Below, one piece after another: positions 23,905-35,431 of a stretch of DNA of 64,000 bases. The DNA is from Phyto melanocephala (Eukaryota; Arthropoda; Insecta; Diptera; Rhinophoridae): NCBI GenBank assembly GCA_941918925.1, contig OW799237.1, forward strand, positions 18,581,201-18,645,200. Reading direction: 5' to 3'. Within the stretch, counting starts at the first letter, position 1, and each line of letters starts with the position of its first letter. The position numbers and the translations under genes are program-made. The notes below the pieces were generated by a model that saw nothing but the letters and a program-made list of their open reading frames with translations, had not been told where the DNA came from and ran no database searches.

Positions 23905-24035
23905 GGGCCTCGATTCTCGTACTATGAAACTGTGATATGAAAAGTTTTTGTACAGTTAAGAGTATGGTGACACCATATGATATGACATACAAAAAGTTTT
24001 CATTTCACAGTTTCACAGAACGAGAATTGAGCCCC
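23905..24035. mobile_element. 131-bp foldback (MITE-like) element
   Basis: Imperfect 48-bp arms lie at 23905-23952 (GGGCCTCGATTCTCG...CTTTTTGTA equivalent) and 23988-24035. They surround a loop containing the palindrome TATGGTGACACCATA. No coding. A single arm recurs at 10037-10095. Confidence 0.6.
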
Positions 24036-24157
24036 AGTATGCAGTTCCGTTTAAATTTTAAGCACAAAACTTTTTCATTAATCTCTGCACGGAAAAATTA
24101 TTGTGTTGAAAAGTTTAGATAACAAATATTAAAAATTCCATTTACCTTTCTTTTCAG

Positions 24158-24275
24158 CTACGTACAAGCCAAAAAGTTACCAGAATATTTTTCAAACCTA
24201 AATTTTAGATGGTTTTTTGTACACATACTTTTTTTGCAGCCTAAAAAACAGTTAGAACTGCATACCATTTTTTAA
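24158..24275 (+). other. Possible terminal exon (weak)
   Basis: A strong acceptor-like stretch, TTTACCTTTCTTTTCAG, precedes 24158. After one base the next 38 codons are open (YVQAKKLPEYFSNLNFRWFF onward) to a TAA at 24273-24275. No donor, upstream exon or recognised homology is available. Confidence 0.15.
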
Positions 24276-24779
24276 AGAGGACCTGGTTGTAACTATAGAT
24301 TCAACCATAGACTATAACGTAAAGTAGACTTTGGGCAAAATATAAAAAAGAACATGACTTCGATTATAGTCTTATATTTATATAGACTATATGCTTAAAA
24401 ATAAGATTAACCATTCCTTGCTTGAATTTAGTTTTGTGAAAATAAATCATACAGAAGTAATTCATTCTGTAGATTAGGCAAAAATAAAATTATAAAAATT
24501 AAGTAGTAGAAAATATGTAAAAGAACAGTAGGTATTTTACCATGCACATTCGCAAGTTAAGTTCAGTACTAAATAAATGAAGTCAATCAGTGAAATCATT
24601 TTGTTTCCAGATGATAATTAAAAATTAAATTTATTATGACACAAATTAATTCCAAATTTGCTTCAAGTTATTGTTTAGTAAGTTTTAAACTTTGTCCATC
24701 TTTTCTTATTTCATTCGGGTGGGTGTGAAAGAATAACAGATCGTTCTCGTTTTCTACTACAAATCTGATTCAAGAGAAC

Positions 24780-25550
24780 TACTGCTTGGACGACCTCACC
24801 TGGTACCTTTAATGACTCTTTTGTTACATAGAGCAAATACCAACTCTAAAAGGGCATATTGTAAGCAAGTCCTTTTGTGACACATTTCTTTTTTGAGCAT
24901 ACGCAAGTATCAATTTTTTGACCTTATGTTGTGTGGCTTCTTCTCAAAAAGCTATACATGAGATCTACTCATCCCATCCCATCTATAGTGTTCTTAGACA
25001 GCAAATGGACAAGTCTCTTTTGGACTTATCGAATCTATTGACTTCAGCGACAGGTAGTTCTTTGGTATATTTTGCAAGAGGGTCACTACCTTGTTGTCCT
25101 TTCAATCTATGGAAACTCTCCTACTATAACTTCCTCTTTGCAAGGAAGAAATCTTTTTTATCCGGTAACTTATTATATGCTGTTTTATTTTTTCTTTTTT
25201 TCAAAAATTGCAACAGTGTTAATGTCTTTCTTACATAAAAACATAATATGTCTCTTCATTTTTGGGACTTCTCGAAGTAAGCGAACAACAACATTTCCTG
25301 TAGCATTGAGATCTGGTTTATCTAGAACTTTTTTTAAATTATCTTACTAAATATGTTTTAAACTAATGAGCACATGCCATCAGACTGCAGAAACATCCAA
25401 CTTTGACCCCCATTAATATGGCTTATTAGGTATTTATTATTAGGTCTTTTTTTATTGTCTTTAAAAGTGTCCTTTATTTGCAGAGCACACCTGGTCATAT
25501 TCAGAAAGTTTCTAAACAATCGAAAATGTGAAAAACTTCCCACTGTGGTG
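24780..25550 (-). other. Possible decayed LINE, minus strand
   Basis: Broken minus-strand frames give basic, serine-rich peptides (FDKSKRDLSI, LNMTRCALQIKDTF) of a type seen near the C-terminus of LINE ORF2. No diagnostic motif survives. Base composition is less AT-rich than the surroundings. Identification is weak. Confidence 0.2.
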
Positions 25551-26352
25551 CGTGATCACAGGATGAATTTTGTAAAGCCTATCCTGATTGGAAAGGCCTA
25601 CAAGTATTCTTACGTTTATTGCTGCTGAAATGTAGTGATTGTTTTAAGTCTTCGAACTTATTTAAAGACTTTGTTAACAAAAATTGGATATATCTATATA
25701 CTGGTTACTAGTATTATCTTGAGCTGGGAAATTTCTGTACATATATAAAAGTACCACAAAAAGCTGTTCATATCTGCTTCAGTGTAGGTTATAAATGAAT
25801 TGGAAAAGAAACGAAATATTTATTGTACGTCATATTCTTTATTTTTATACCCTTCACACAGTGAAAAAGGGTATATATAGGTTTGTCATTCCGTGTGAAA
25901 TTTCTACAATTTTGATTTCCGACCCCATACAGTATATATTTTCTGAAAGCTTATGAATAGGGGAGTCGATTAAGCCCTGTCAGTCTGTCCGTCTGTCCGT
26001 CTGTCCGTCTGACCGTCTGTCCGTCTGCCCGTGTGTATGTTGAAATCAACTTTTTGAAGCCCCCCGACATCGCTTGGCCTCGGGTGAGGTATTAGAATAT
26101 CAGAAATATTCAGGAGTAGATCGGTATTGAAAATCAGAAACATCGGTACATAAACAACTGAGATATGAGCAAAAACCCACGACCACCTCGATTTTTTTTT
26201 CACAAAAACAACATTACAACAACAACATACATACATACAAACGTGTATACTGGTTAGAGAAAACGTGGCACTGAATCCCAGCTGAGCCAAAAAATAAATT
26301 TTTTTATATTTTTTTTTAATTTTTTTTTATTTTTTTTTTTATTTTTTATTTA

Positions 26353-26511
26353 CTGCCTGTTCAACGATGTCGAATGGAAACCCAAGCGAAATTTCATTCG
26401 TACAAATACGTTGAAAACAAAAACAAATTTTTTGTTTTTGTTGTTGTTTTCAATATATTTGTACGAATGAAACATCGCTTGGGTTTTCTTTCGACATCGT
26501 TGAACAGGCAG
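26353..26511. mobile_element. 159-bp foldback element, CTGCCTGTTC ends
   Basis: CTGCCTGTTCAACGATGTCG at 26353 is matched by its complement ending at 26511. The complementarity continues through GGAAACCCAAGCG, TTTCATTCGTACAAATA and TTGAAAACAAAAACAA, so nearly the whole element folds on itself. No coding. It shares its ends with the short element at 39329-39446. Confidence 0.75.
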
Positions 26512-26532
26512 ATAATATATTATTTATATTTT

Positions 26533-27214
26533 TATACCCGCCACCAAAAAAATGGTGGGGGTATATTCATTTTGTCATTCCGTTTGTAACACATCGAAAT
26601 ATCCATTTTAGACCCCATAAAGTATATATATTCTGAATCAGGGTTTGATTTGATGACGATCTAGCTATGTCCGTCCGTCTGTCCGTCTGTCCGTCTGTTG
26701 AAAGCACGATAGAGGTCGCACCGAAATAGCTAGGGGGCTCAAATTTTGCCAGAATCTTTCTTATATATTAATTAATTAATAATTAATAATAATGAATTTT
26801 CCTGAAGATGCTACACGAAGGAGTAGCGAAATATTGAGAATTTAAATACAAAAATTGGATATTTAAATATGAAAATTTAAAAAAATAGATCAAATAAAAT
26901 AAATAATTAAACCTGAATAACTTTAACGCGTTGCGCATTTAGGTATCTTTCCACTGTTCAAATTAAGTTAGTCTGAGATTGAGAAATGTCAAATGAAATG
27001 CAAAAAAAAAACTTGATGCTTATGTGTGGTTCACCTTCAACAGGGGCCCTTAAAAATTAACCACCCTCTATAAAGAAAGTAATACATATTTTATTTTAAA
27101 CAGATTATTCCATAGTGATTAAGAAAATAATAAATAATGTACTTTAAATTTAAATTTAAAATTGGTGGTGGGTATAAAAGATTCGGCACAGCCGAATATA
27201 GTGCTCTTACTTGT
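26533..27214 (+). mobile_element. DINE-1-like element, second subfamily, nested
   Basis: It begins TATACCCGCCACCAAAAAAA / GGTGGGGGTATATTC. TTTTGTCATTCCGTTTGTAA and GACCCCATAAAGTATATAT follow, then GACGATCTAGCTATGTCCG and a (GTCY)n tract. It ends GGTGGTGGGTATAAAAGATT...GCTCTTACTTGTT. The left-end stem and interior differ from copies A-E. The GATCTAGC.ATGTCCGTC part is closest to what I know from Drosophila. Confidence 0.65.
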
Positions 27215-27597
27215 TATTATTATTTTTTTTTTAATTTTTTTTTTAATTTTTTTTTTAAATATTTTTTTTTTATTTTTTTTGTTTTATATTTATTATATAT
27301 ATTTTAATTATTTTTTAAAAACTTTTTTTTTTAATTTTTTTTTTAAATTTTTTTTTAATTTTTTTTTTTTAAATTTTTTTTTTAAATTTTTTTTTTTAAT
27401 TTATTTTTATTTTTTTTTTAACATACATGCGTAAATTTATAATTTTACAATGGGATGTTTTTATATATGTATGGTTTTTATATGTATGTACGTATATCAT
27501 ATGGAATGGTGATACAAACTACTGTTATTGCATGACTACACGGTGTGAAGGGTATATAAGATTCGGCACGGCCGAATATAGCGCTTTTACTTGTTTC

Positions 27598-29460
27598 TAA
27601 GCTTATTGTCTTTTGGTAAAAGCGAAAATTAACGAACTGTGTGAAGTACTACCTCAATAGAATCAGATTTCATTTATAATAATATTATCAATATTTTCCT
27701 CTTATAACACCTTTATAATTTGATTTGTATTGTTGTTCTTTTCAATAAAATTTTTGGTGTCAAGATTATTTTCCGATATGCGACCACCTTTAAACTGAGC
27801 CAAATACGCTTCAATATCTGTTTCGTTCTCATTTGCCTAAAAAAGTCAACAGAAAGCTCTGTTGCTAAGAATTTATTTTTACCATACATTTTAAGTAAAT
27901 CTATTGCATAGTGGTATAAATATCTGCTACATATCTTTTGTAATTTCTATCCTTTTTTGGATATTAATTACGCAATGTATTCTTAAAACACTACACCTTT
28001 TTAGGGAATGTTCAATTCAGCTTCAAAAACTTGTCAAGATTCTGTGTTGTTTTTCTAATATAACAAACTAGATTTTAGACAGACTATATGTTAGGCCTTA
28101 AACTAGACTTTATGCTGGACTATAAGCTAGATTATAGCTTAAATTGTAGACACTACCAAACACTACAAAATTTTCATCTTCAGCTAGTAATTTACAGAGC
28201 CGTGCCCTAAGCTAAGAATGCAATACCTGACAACATTTATACGTGTATAATATTTATTAAGTTTATTAATTTATATATGAAGTTAATAATATTTTAATAT
28301 TTCCTTTTCTGCTTCTTCAAAATAATGTAAAAAAAAATCATCAAATAGTTTTAATTTATACAACAACTCTGTTAAAAATTATGACATGAAATGTAGACAG
28401 ACAATTAGAAATACATAATTTAATCAAACCGCTTTACAAAGTATAAGAACAAAATAAAATTCTTAAAACTCCCACACACACACACATACTCCATTCAGCA
28501 AATGAAATTTCCATAGTTACCAGCTAAACATTAACAGCATGTAACAACAAAACCACTTTATGTTTTACTAGCAACAATTCTTGCTAAGACGAAAAAAAGA
28601 AAAACTTAAATCTTTATAGAAGACATCTCCATGAAACTTTTTAGATAAATGTTTAAATGGCCTGACTGGGCCTGTTTGCCAGGTACAATCACACTCACAC
28701 ATAGACACTTAATTAATACAACAGCCTAAAGAGATTTATAAAACGGACATACATATATTAATAAATTATTATATTATATACTATCTTGCCAAACACTCAC
28801 TCACACACATACATATATATACATACATACATACATACTTGTGTAAGAATATTTGTATGTTTAAATAAATATGACGCTGTCTGGCATATACATTTAAATT
28901 ATAAAAGGATAGTTTTGTAGTTGGCTAGAAAAAGGATTGATGTAAGTTTTGTTGCTTTTTTTCTTTCTCTGGTACATACATACTTTTTGGTTTACTATAA
29001 AATAATTAGAAATTATAATGAAGATAAGGATTTAATAAAATAATTTTAAAAACATTGGAAAATACATAGAAATGTATACACAACATGAAGATGGCAATAA
29101 GATGTTGTTTGCCACGAGTGATTCTAAGACACATAATTTAGGGATTTCCTGTTAGAATTTTCTTATTTAATTTGCATAGTTTATGGCATGGCAGGAGATA
29201 AATGCAAATGTGTTTTTGTCTGCAGAGTGTCAAGGCAAACATGAGCACACTAATCCCTTAGTTCAATCTCTAGTTTGGTTTTCTAGTTTCGCAAAGTTTT
29301 AGTTTGTGTTACCAACTCATATTTTAGGCAATAGTAGAATCTTTTATTAAAATGCTTGTAATTAAACTGGACCTTGTCTTAGTTTATTATTAACTTAAAA
29401 TTTTTATTTTTAATAGTTAAGGTCATAGACTGATTTGATAAGTATGATGGTATATCGACA
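27598..29460. other. AT-rich non-coding DNA
   Basis: No gene is supported. An (ACAT)n microsatellite lies at about 28797-28838. AGACTATA/TAGACT motifs repeat loosely at 28070-28140. Confidence 0.5.
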
Positions 29461-29469
29461 TTACTTTGG

Positions 29470-29822
29470 CCGATTTTGCCAAAAAAATCATCTTTTCAGA
29501 TGAAGCTCATTTCGATCTGGGCGGGTATTTAAACAAGCAAAATTGTCGCATTTGGGCATAGAAAACCCGCACGCATACATTGAAAAGCCGATACACCCAA
29601 AACGAGTCATTGTTTGGTGCGGATTTTTGTCCGGAGTCATAATAGGGTAATTTTTCTTCGAAAATGAGCAAGGAGTAGCTGTAGTCAATGGTGATCGTTA
29701 TCGGGCCATGTTGATCGAATTTTTGTTCACAAAAATTAAAGAGGAGGATATTGGCAACATTTGGTTTCAACAGGACTGCGCTTCGTGCCACACAGCCGAA
29801 GCTACACTTTTTTTATAGCATT
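29470..29822 (+). pseudogene. Tc1/mariner-like transposase fragment
   Basis: The + strand encodes IIFSDEAHFDLGGYLNKQN and CRIWA, a stop, then in another frame VIVWCGFLSGVIIG. FFFENEQGVAVVNGDRYR and IWFQQDCASCHTAEATLF follow. The first catalytic Asp (in SDEAH) and the second (in QQDC) are both still present. The N-terminus and the third catalytic block are missing, and several stops interrupt it. Confidence 0.7.
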
Positions 29823-30278
29823 TTCAAAAAAAAAAAGGTATTTGGCGAAACCTTTAAATACGTATAAAAAATTTGACATCATACGTAAAAGCATATGTAT
29901 GTATATATAAAAACCTTACAATTAAGCACTTGATTAGAGCATCTTTGTCTTACGATTTTCGAAAATAATTGATAGCTTGCAACCTAGACACAAGGAAATG
30001 TATCGGGCTTTCATTAAAATTGAAATTGGATATAGATATATGATATAACAATGAACAACCTTATTATATTTAAGCAAGCGAGTCTTAGTCTTTAGTTTCC
30101 GTTAAAATACAAAATTATATAATTCCATTTCCATTGTAGACTAAAAAAATAGATAAAAAATTTTGAGACTAAATATAAGTAAATAATTAAATACCAAATC
30201 AAACCAAAACAAAGAAAGTCAGGCATATTTTAGTACTTAAAGATTATTCTCTAGTTATTACCGTTTTTAACAATATAA

Positions 30279-30518
30279 TCGGCCATATGGTGGAAATCGA
30301 AATCATATGAAATTGAAATCGACGAATATTTTTAATTAATTTTTTTTAAAATGGACGTAGCTTTTCCTGATTTCAAAAGTAGTTTAAGCATCGGAAATTG
30401 GTCTTCAGAGTATGAGGTATATAAAAAGAAATATTTTTATGAACTTTGAATACGGGAGAGGTTTCAAAATTTGATCAATTTCAATTTCACGCGATTTCGA
30501 TTTCCATCACATGGCCGA
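30279..30518. mobile_element. 240-bp inverted-repeat element (MITE-like)
   Basis: The left arm TCGGCCATATGGTGGAAATC and the complement of the right arm (TCGGCCATGTGATGGAAATC) match over about 45 bp with a few differences. Both sides are flanked by ATAA (30275-30278 and 30519-30522), a possible 4-bp target duplication. No coding. Confidence 0.6.
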
Positions 30519-30579
30519 ATAAGTTCCGTTGTATAAATGTACTACACAACATTAGTGCTGGGTACCTGAAATTAGGCCT

Positions 30580-30730
30580 TTACCCTTTCCGTTTGTAATT
30601 TCTATAATATCTTAGACCATATAAAGTATATATATTCTGAATCCCTACAGATAGAAGAATTGGTTTAGCTAAGTCTGTCCGCTAGTCTATTCGTGTGTAT
30701 ATTGAAATCAACTTTTTGAAGCCACTACGT
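30580..30730 (+). mobile_element. DINE-1-like fragment
   Basis: TACCCTTTCCGTTTGTAATT, GACCATATAAAGTATATAT, AAGTCTGTCCGCTAGTC and TTGAAATCAACTTTTTGAAG occur in the DINE order. The right end is missing. Confidence 0.5.
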
Positions 30731-32622
30731 AAATGTTATAATCTTTCAAATAAGTTATTACTCCAAATGATATTGTTCCTTGAAAATATAAAGGCAATAA
30801 GATTCTACGCTAAAACTTCCTATAAAGCTGTCCGAAATAGCTGAAAAATCTCCTGAGGGAAGCTTCAAGTTGCGGAATTGTAATGACATTATTATCTTAA
30901 TTCTTACTTAGGTCAGCTTGAAAATTTTTCTTTTCCCCTAGATTAATTCCTCAATGACTTCATTTATTTAGTCTCATTTCCAAACTTTGTACAAAAAATT
31001 TCAACAGATTGGTTGAGCTTTATTTTATATAACTAAAGGCAGGCAGGCCCTTTTAAGTCTTACGGTTACAATGTTTTCTGTAGACGAACATTTCACAAAG
31101 ATCAACTGTCACAGAAAATCAATTCTGTAGACCATTTAAAAACCTTTAAAAAATTTTATAAATTACGTGGTAAAAACAGTTCTTTGTTACCATTGGCAAT
31201 GGTAGACGTACCTCTTTAACTGCATCTAGGTACATCACTTATTATTTTATCACATAAACAACATTTCTTAGCAAATGTCCAATAATTGCAAACCACAAAT
31301 TTTAACTTCCTTCCTTTCTTTTGAAATGAATATAATACACTTGCATAAACAAAATACTTAAAACAACAATGAAATGAAACTAAAACCAATACCCCACAAC
31401 TTGACTCAATACAAATACAGTTCTATACACCAACACACATATGTATTAGTTTATATTAGAAAGGCTCCGCAATTTATATATTTTGTTCATATAATTGTTT
31501 TACACGCTTTTAATTGAAAACATTCATTTTATCTCTGAATTGGTTTAAAATTTTCAAAATATTTCTTTATATTGAGCCTGCTTAATACACCAACATAATA
31601 CTCCATGTATATGTAGGTATATGTCTATAAGTGTATTTATTATTTTTTTAAAATAATTTTGAAAATCCATTGCATTATTCAGGATATTATAATAAAGTTT
31701 TATTTTAATATTTTGTTGGTATTGCTATTTTATTCTCACATAATAATAAAGATGCAGACATTGTAAGTATATTTATAACAATTTATATAAACTAGTTAAG
31801 CTAAAAATTTTCTTAGAAAGTTTCCTTGAACAATATAATATACATGTGGACATACGTTAGAATATTTTAACTATAAAATTAATTATAAAAGGCAATTGCG
31901 TATGTGTTTGTAGTCAAAGTGTAAATGTTTTAAGTTATACATGTACCATCAATTGTGTGTGTGTGTGTTAGAGTGCAAGTGAATGTATGTGTGTATGTAT
32001 TTAATAAAGGTGTTGGCAAGAAATTTGCATAATATTTAATACACATATATGTACAAACATATACAACAACAACAATTCAAAAATAAACTAAACCCAAACA
32101 CATTCATACATACATACACATCAAACTAGTTTAGTGTTAGAGTGTGTTTTAGAGTTTTTTCTAACTCATACCTTTATTAGTGTATAACATTTTCCAAATT
32201 GAATTTTCCAACATATACGCATACAAACATTCATGGCATGCTTGTGTTAGTGTTTTGGGATGTCTAAATATATTTAGTTGTTGTTGCTGTTATTGTTGGC
32301 TTTTTGTGAAACCATAACATGTCCTGCATAAGAAATTTAAATTTATTTTCGATATTCTTAAAACTTTGGTGGGGTCTTAAGAAGAAGAAAATTATTAGAA
32401 ATTAACTAATATAAGTTTGTGTATGTATGTAGATGTAAGTGCAAATATTTCTAAATACAGGGTAGGACAACAATTTATTTTCCTCTTTTGCAGAAATTTT
32501 TTTTTTAGAAGAAAAGAGATCATCTGTTCTGTTTTTTTACAAATCCGTACCATTTAATTTCACTTCAAACACTGCATAGGGTCGCATATTATAAGTTTTC
32601 TGTAAGAATTTGTTGAATATTG
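30731..32622. other. AT-rich non-coding DNA
   Basis: No gene is supported. A (TG)n run lies near 31955-31970, with TATG/TACA tracts around 31980-32120 and 32400-32430. Confidence 0.5.
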
Positions 32623-32640
32623 TCAAACAGTTCCTATCCA

Positions 32641-33242
32641 CACTGGAGAATTTATTAAAAAAGTTTTATTAAATAAAACTTCATCCAAAATTTTTTTATA
32701 AAGTAAAAATTTATCAAAAATAAAATTGCATCTGATGGAGTATCTGTGGGTTAGAATTACTCGACATTTGATAATTATTTTTTTTTTCAATGTTAACAAA
32801 TTGCCGTTTAAATCAAAATTTACCTCGCCAGACATAAAAAAGCAGTTCAAGCAGTTGTCATTCTCTGCCGCCATTTGAATTATCTTCTCGCAAAATTCAA
32901 TGTGAATCGGGAAGTCTGTTGTGTTCACTTTGCTTGTTAATTGAACTTTATATGGAAAGAAGTCTTGATGCAAAATTGTCTGCAGTGACTGTCTGCTGAC
33001 ATTCATTTGAGCAGATAAGCTCCTTTTCGAAACTCTAGCATCAGATTGTACGCTACAGCAGCGATGGTTTCCTGCATTTGAATTGAGGGATTTCGATGGT
33101 AATCCCTTCTTGCCATTGTACTCCGTTCATCAAAATTATTCACGAGGCTCATTATAGTCCATTTGCTAGGAGAAGTGCCGCCAAATGTGCGCCTATATTC
33201 TCTTTGGACTGAAACTACTGACTCTAAAGCGGCACACTATCC
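32641..33242 (-). pseudogene. Tc1/mariner-like transposase N-terminal relic
   Basis: On the minus strand, from about 33242 down, it encodes SVVSVQREYRRTFGG, PSKWTIMSLVNNFDE and, after a shift, MNVSRQSLQTILHQDFFPYK. IEFCEKIIQMAAENDN and FMSGEVNFDLNGN follow. This is the helix-turn-helix plus start of the DDE domain of the same superfamily as the other relics here. The expected MSDEAHF reads MSGEVNF, so the first catalytic Asp is now Gly. The rest of the catalytic domain is missing. Confidence 0.65.
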
Positions 33243-34580
33243 AAATTCTTATTTTATTGTCCCAATTCTTCAGTTTTATTAAATCTAAAGATCAATCTAT
33301 AAAATAAAATGGAACAGGGCGGTTACACAGAAAAAACTTAATATTTTTTTAGTATCAGCTTTCATCAGCTAGACTGTAGATTAATGCCATTTAAGTATCC
33401 TTAAAAGAAAAAGTTTTAAAAAAGTTATAAATAAAGGAAATCTATTTCACATTTTCTTTAGAAAAGATATTTATATTAAATCTATCAAAGAGTCCACATA
33501 AAACAAACATTAATTTTAGTATATTTTTCTCCGTTAAAGTTTGATTAAATTTTTTTTCTAAATTAAAAATTAAATGATGAATAATTTTTTATATATAAGA
33601 AATTGATCACTCTGTAATTATATATTCCAACGTCCATTATATGTGTATGCATTATTCACTTAAATGTATATGTTATATACAAATCAGTATATATGCATAC
33701 ATATATGTATATATAATAAAGATGTTTCTAAATCCTTCATCTTCGTCTCTAATTTTCTTCAAAAATTAACTCACACCTCATTTTCGTCCTTAACATGGTC
33801 TTGCAAATTTTACATAGCAGATAGCAGTGGTCTGTAGAAATGTTTGTAAATTATATTGAAATACTAATTAAATGTTGAAGATTAGTTGGGCCGTAGAAGG
33901 TGAAGAGTGTAGATGTTGGTTTATTGTTAAGCATATGCATGTGTATATACAAGCCAGTATGTATAGTTGTATGTGTATTAGTATTAGAGTTCAATTTACC
34001 ATACATTACAAATATTATATAAAGATTTAGACTACACTAGAGGTATGAGATTTAGCTGTTTTTTTGTTTGTTATTCTATGTCTTGCCTTCAGGGGCGAAA
34101 TGTCTAAGGAAAGTTTGTGGAGAGGAGCAGGCATTATTAAAAGTTTATTTGTATGTAAAGGGTAAAGGAAAAGTATTAAGAGTCTAAAGTTCAAGAGGCT
34201 AGTTTGGTTACTTAGAGGTAGTAAGTTAGATATGCATGAGTATGTATGTATAAACGCTTGTGTTACTATGCTTAAGTTTGATCCTTATTTTGTTTAATTT
34301 CTGTATACACAAGCGTATGTGGATGTAATGAGTATATTTATGTGTTTGTTTTAAACTTGTGGGTAGTTTTATAAATAACATCATCTTTGTAGCATGAAAA
34401 AATAAAAACTTAGCTTTCAACATCTTTACCAACAGGTTTACATTTTAAAGTTTGTATTCCTATTTTTTTTATCTTAAGAGTGCGTATAAGTATTTGTTAC
34501 ATTATGTGTGTAAGAATATTTAAATAAGGATATTTTTAATTAAGGCTTGATGTTGCCATGTTTTTAAAAAACAAACATAT
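33243..34580. other. AT-rich non-coding DNA
   Basis: No gene is supported. TATATGTATA-type microsatellite lies near 33660-33720. A short splice-like open stretch on the minus strand near 33774-33828 is listed as a weak lead only. Confidence 0.45.
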
Positions 34581-34713
34581 AATTTAACCAAAATTTAGAC
34601 TCATACTTTCATACATATCAATAAGAGCGGTACAAAGGTTTTTTTTAATAAAACAAACACGGTTTTGGAGATCAATGAAATTTTTTATTTCTGTTAAAGT
34701 ACGTTCGATGCCA

Positions 34714-35431
34714 TTATGTATGGAACTCGCTTTCTTTTGCATGGCCACCACGGGCGCGCTTGCAGAAGGCCAGACCCTGAACCCAATTTTCAACTGTTTT
34801 CAAGCATAAATCGGGCGATACTGTTGCAATTTCACGTTCGATATTCGTGCGAAGTTCATCAATAGTCACTGGCTTGTTGGCATAGCCCATAGACTTGACG
34901 TAGCTCCACAGGAAATAGTTTAATGGCGTCAGATCGCACGACAGAGGCGGCCAATCGACTGGACCATTTCGTGAAATAACACGTTCTCCAAACTTGGCTT
35001 TCAATAAATTGATTGTGACATTCGCTGTGTGGCTTGTGGCGCCGTCCTGTTGGAACCACATGTCTTTCTAGTCCATATCATCCAATTGGGGCCAAAAATA
35101 TTCTGTTATTATTGAACAGTAGCGATTCCCATTCACAAAAACGTGCCGGTCTTGATCATCACGGAAGAAGTATGGCCCAATGACGCCACCGGCCCATAAA
35201 TCGCACCAAGCCGTAATTTTTTCGGGATGCAATGATGTCTCATGGAGTACGTGTGGATTGCTGTCTGACCAATAACGCATATTTTGCTTATTGACGAAGC
35301 CATTGAGCCAGAAATAATAAATTACCATAAATTGGACGTAGCGCTCTTAACTTTGAGGCCACTGATTCCGAATTTCGGTAGTAAATTTTAGTAATTTCGA
35401 CTCGTTGTTGCCTCGTATATCCTTTCATCAT
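34714..35431 (-). pseudogene. Tc1/mariner-like transposase, internally deleted
   Basis: Minus strand. The N-terminus starts at 35428 or 35431 (MKGYTRQQRVEITKIYYRN, then SESVASKLRALRPIYG), a helix-turn-helix start typical of this insect family. Directly after PIYG the sequence jumps, with a frame change, to FWLNGFVNKQNMRYW. This removes the rest of the DNA-binding region and the FSDEA catalytic Asp. It then runs through GGVIGPYFFRDDQDRHVFVN to DDMD, an in-frame TAG at 35065-35070, and MWFQQDGATSHTANVTI with the second Asp. The third block follows (PPLSCDLTPLNYFLW; 36 residues lie between the second and third Asp) and a C-terminal RARGGHAKESEFHT. It looks fairly young but cannot be active. Terminal repeats were not resolved. 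Confidence 0.8.

Larger units (their letters stand above)
25843..27597 (+). mobile_element. DINE-1/mini-me-like element, copy D, with nested insertions
   Basis: Left half at 25843-26350: ATACCCTTCACACAGTG, then CCGACCCCATACAG, a (GTCTGTCC)n-type tract at 25980-26030 and GAATCCCAGCTGAGCC. Right half at 27420-27597: ACAATGGGATG, GATACAAAC, then GGGTATATAAGATTCGG...CTTTTACTTGTTT. Between them, in the T-rich centre, lie a foldback element (26353-26511) and a second, different DINE copy (26533-27214). Nesting shows copy D is the oldest of the three. Confidence 0.65.

Noticed and set aside
25970..26290. 106-codon minus-strand frame ending in RRTDGQTDRRTDG
   Set aside because: It is the DINE left half and its (GTCY)n tract read backwards. 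The same frame recurs in copies A and E.
27162..27434. 90-codon Phe-rich frame
   Set aside because: It reads the poly-T centre at a DINE junction and is not a protein.
33774..33828. Splice-bounded 55-bp exon on the minus strand
   Set aside because: Acceptor and donor look fair, but 17 open codons are expected by chance, and its phase does not fit the other candidate stretches.
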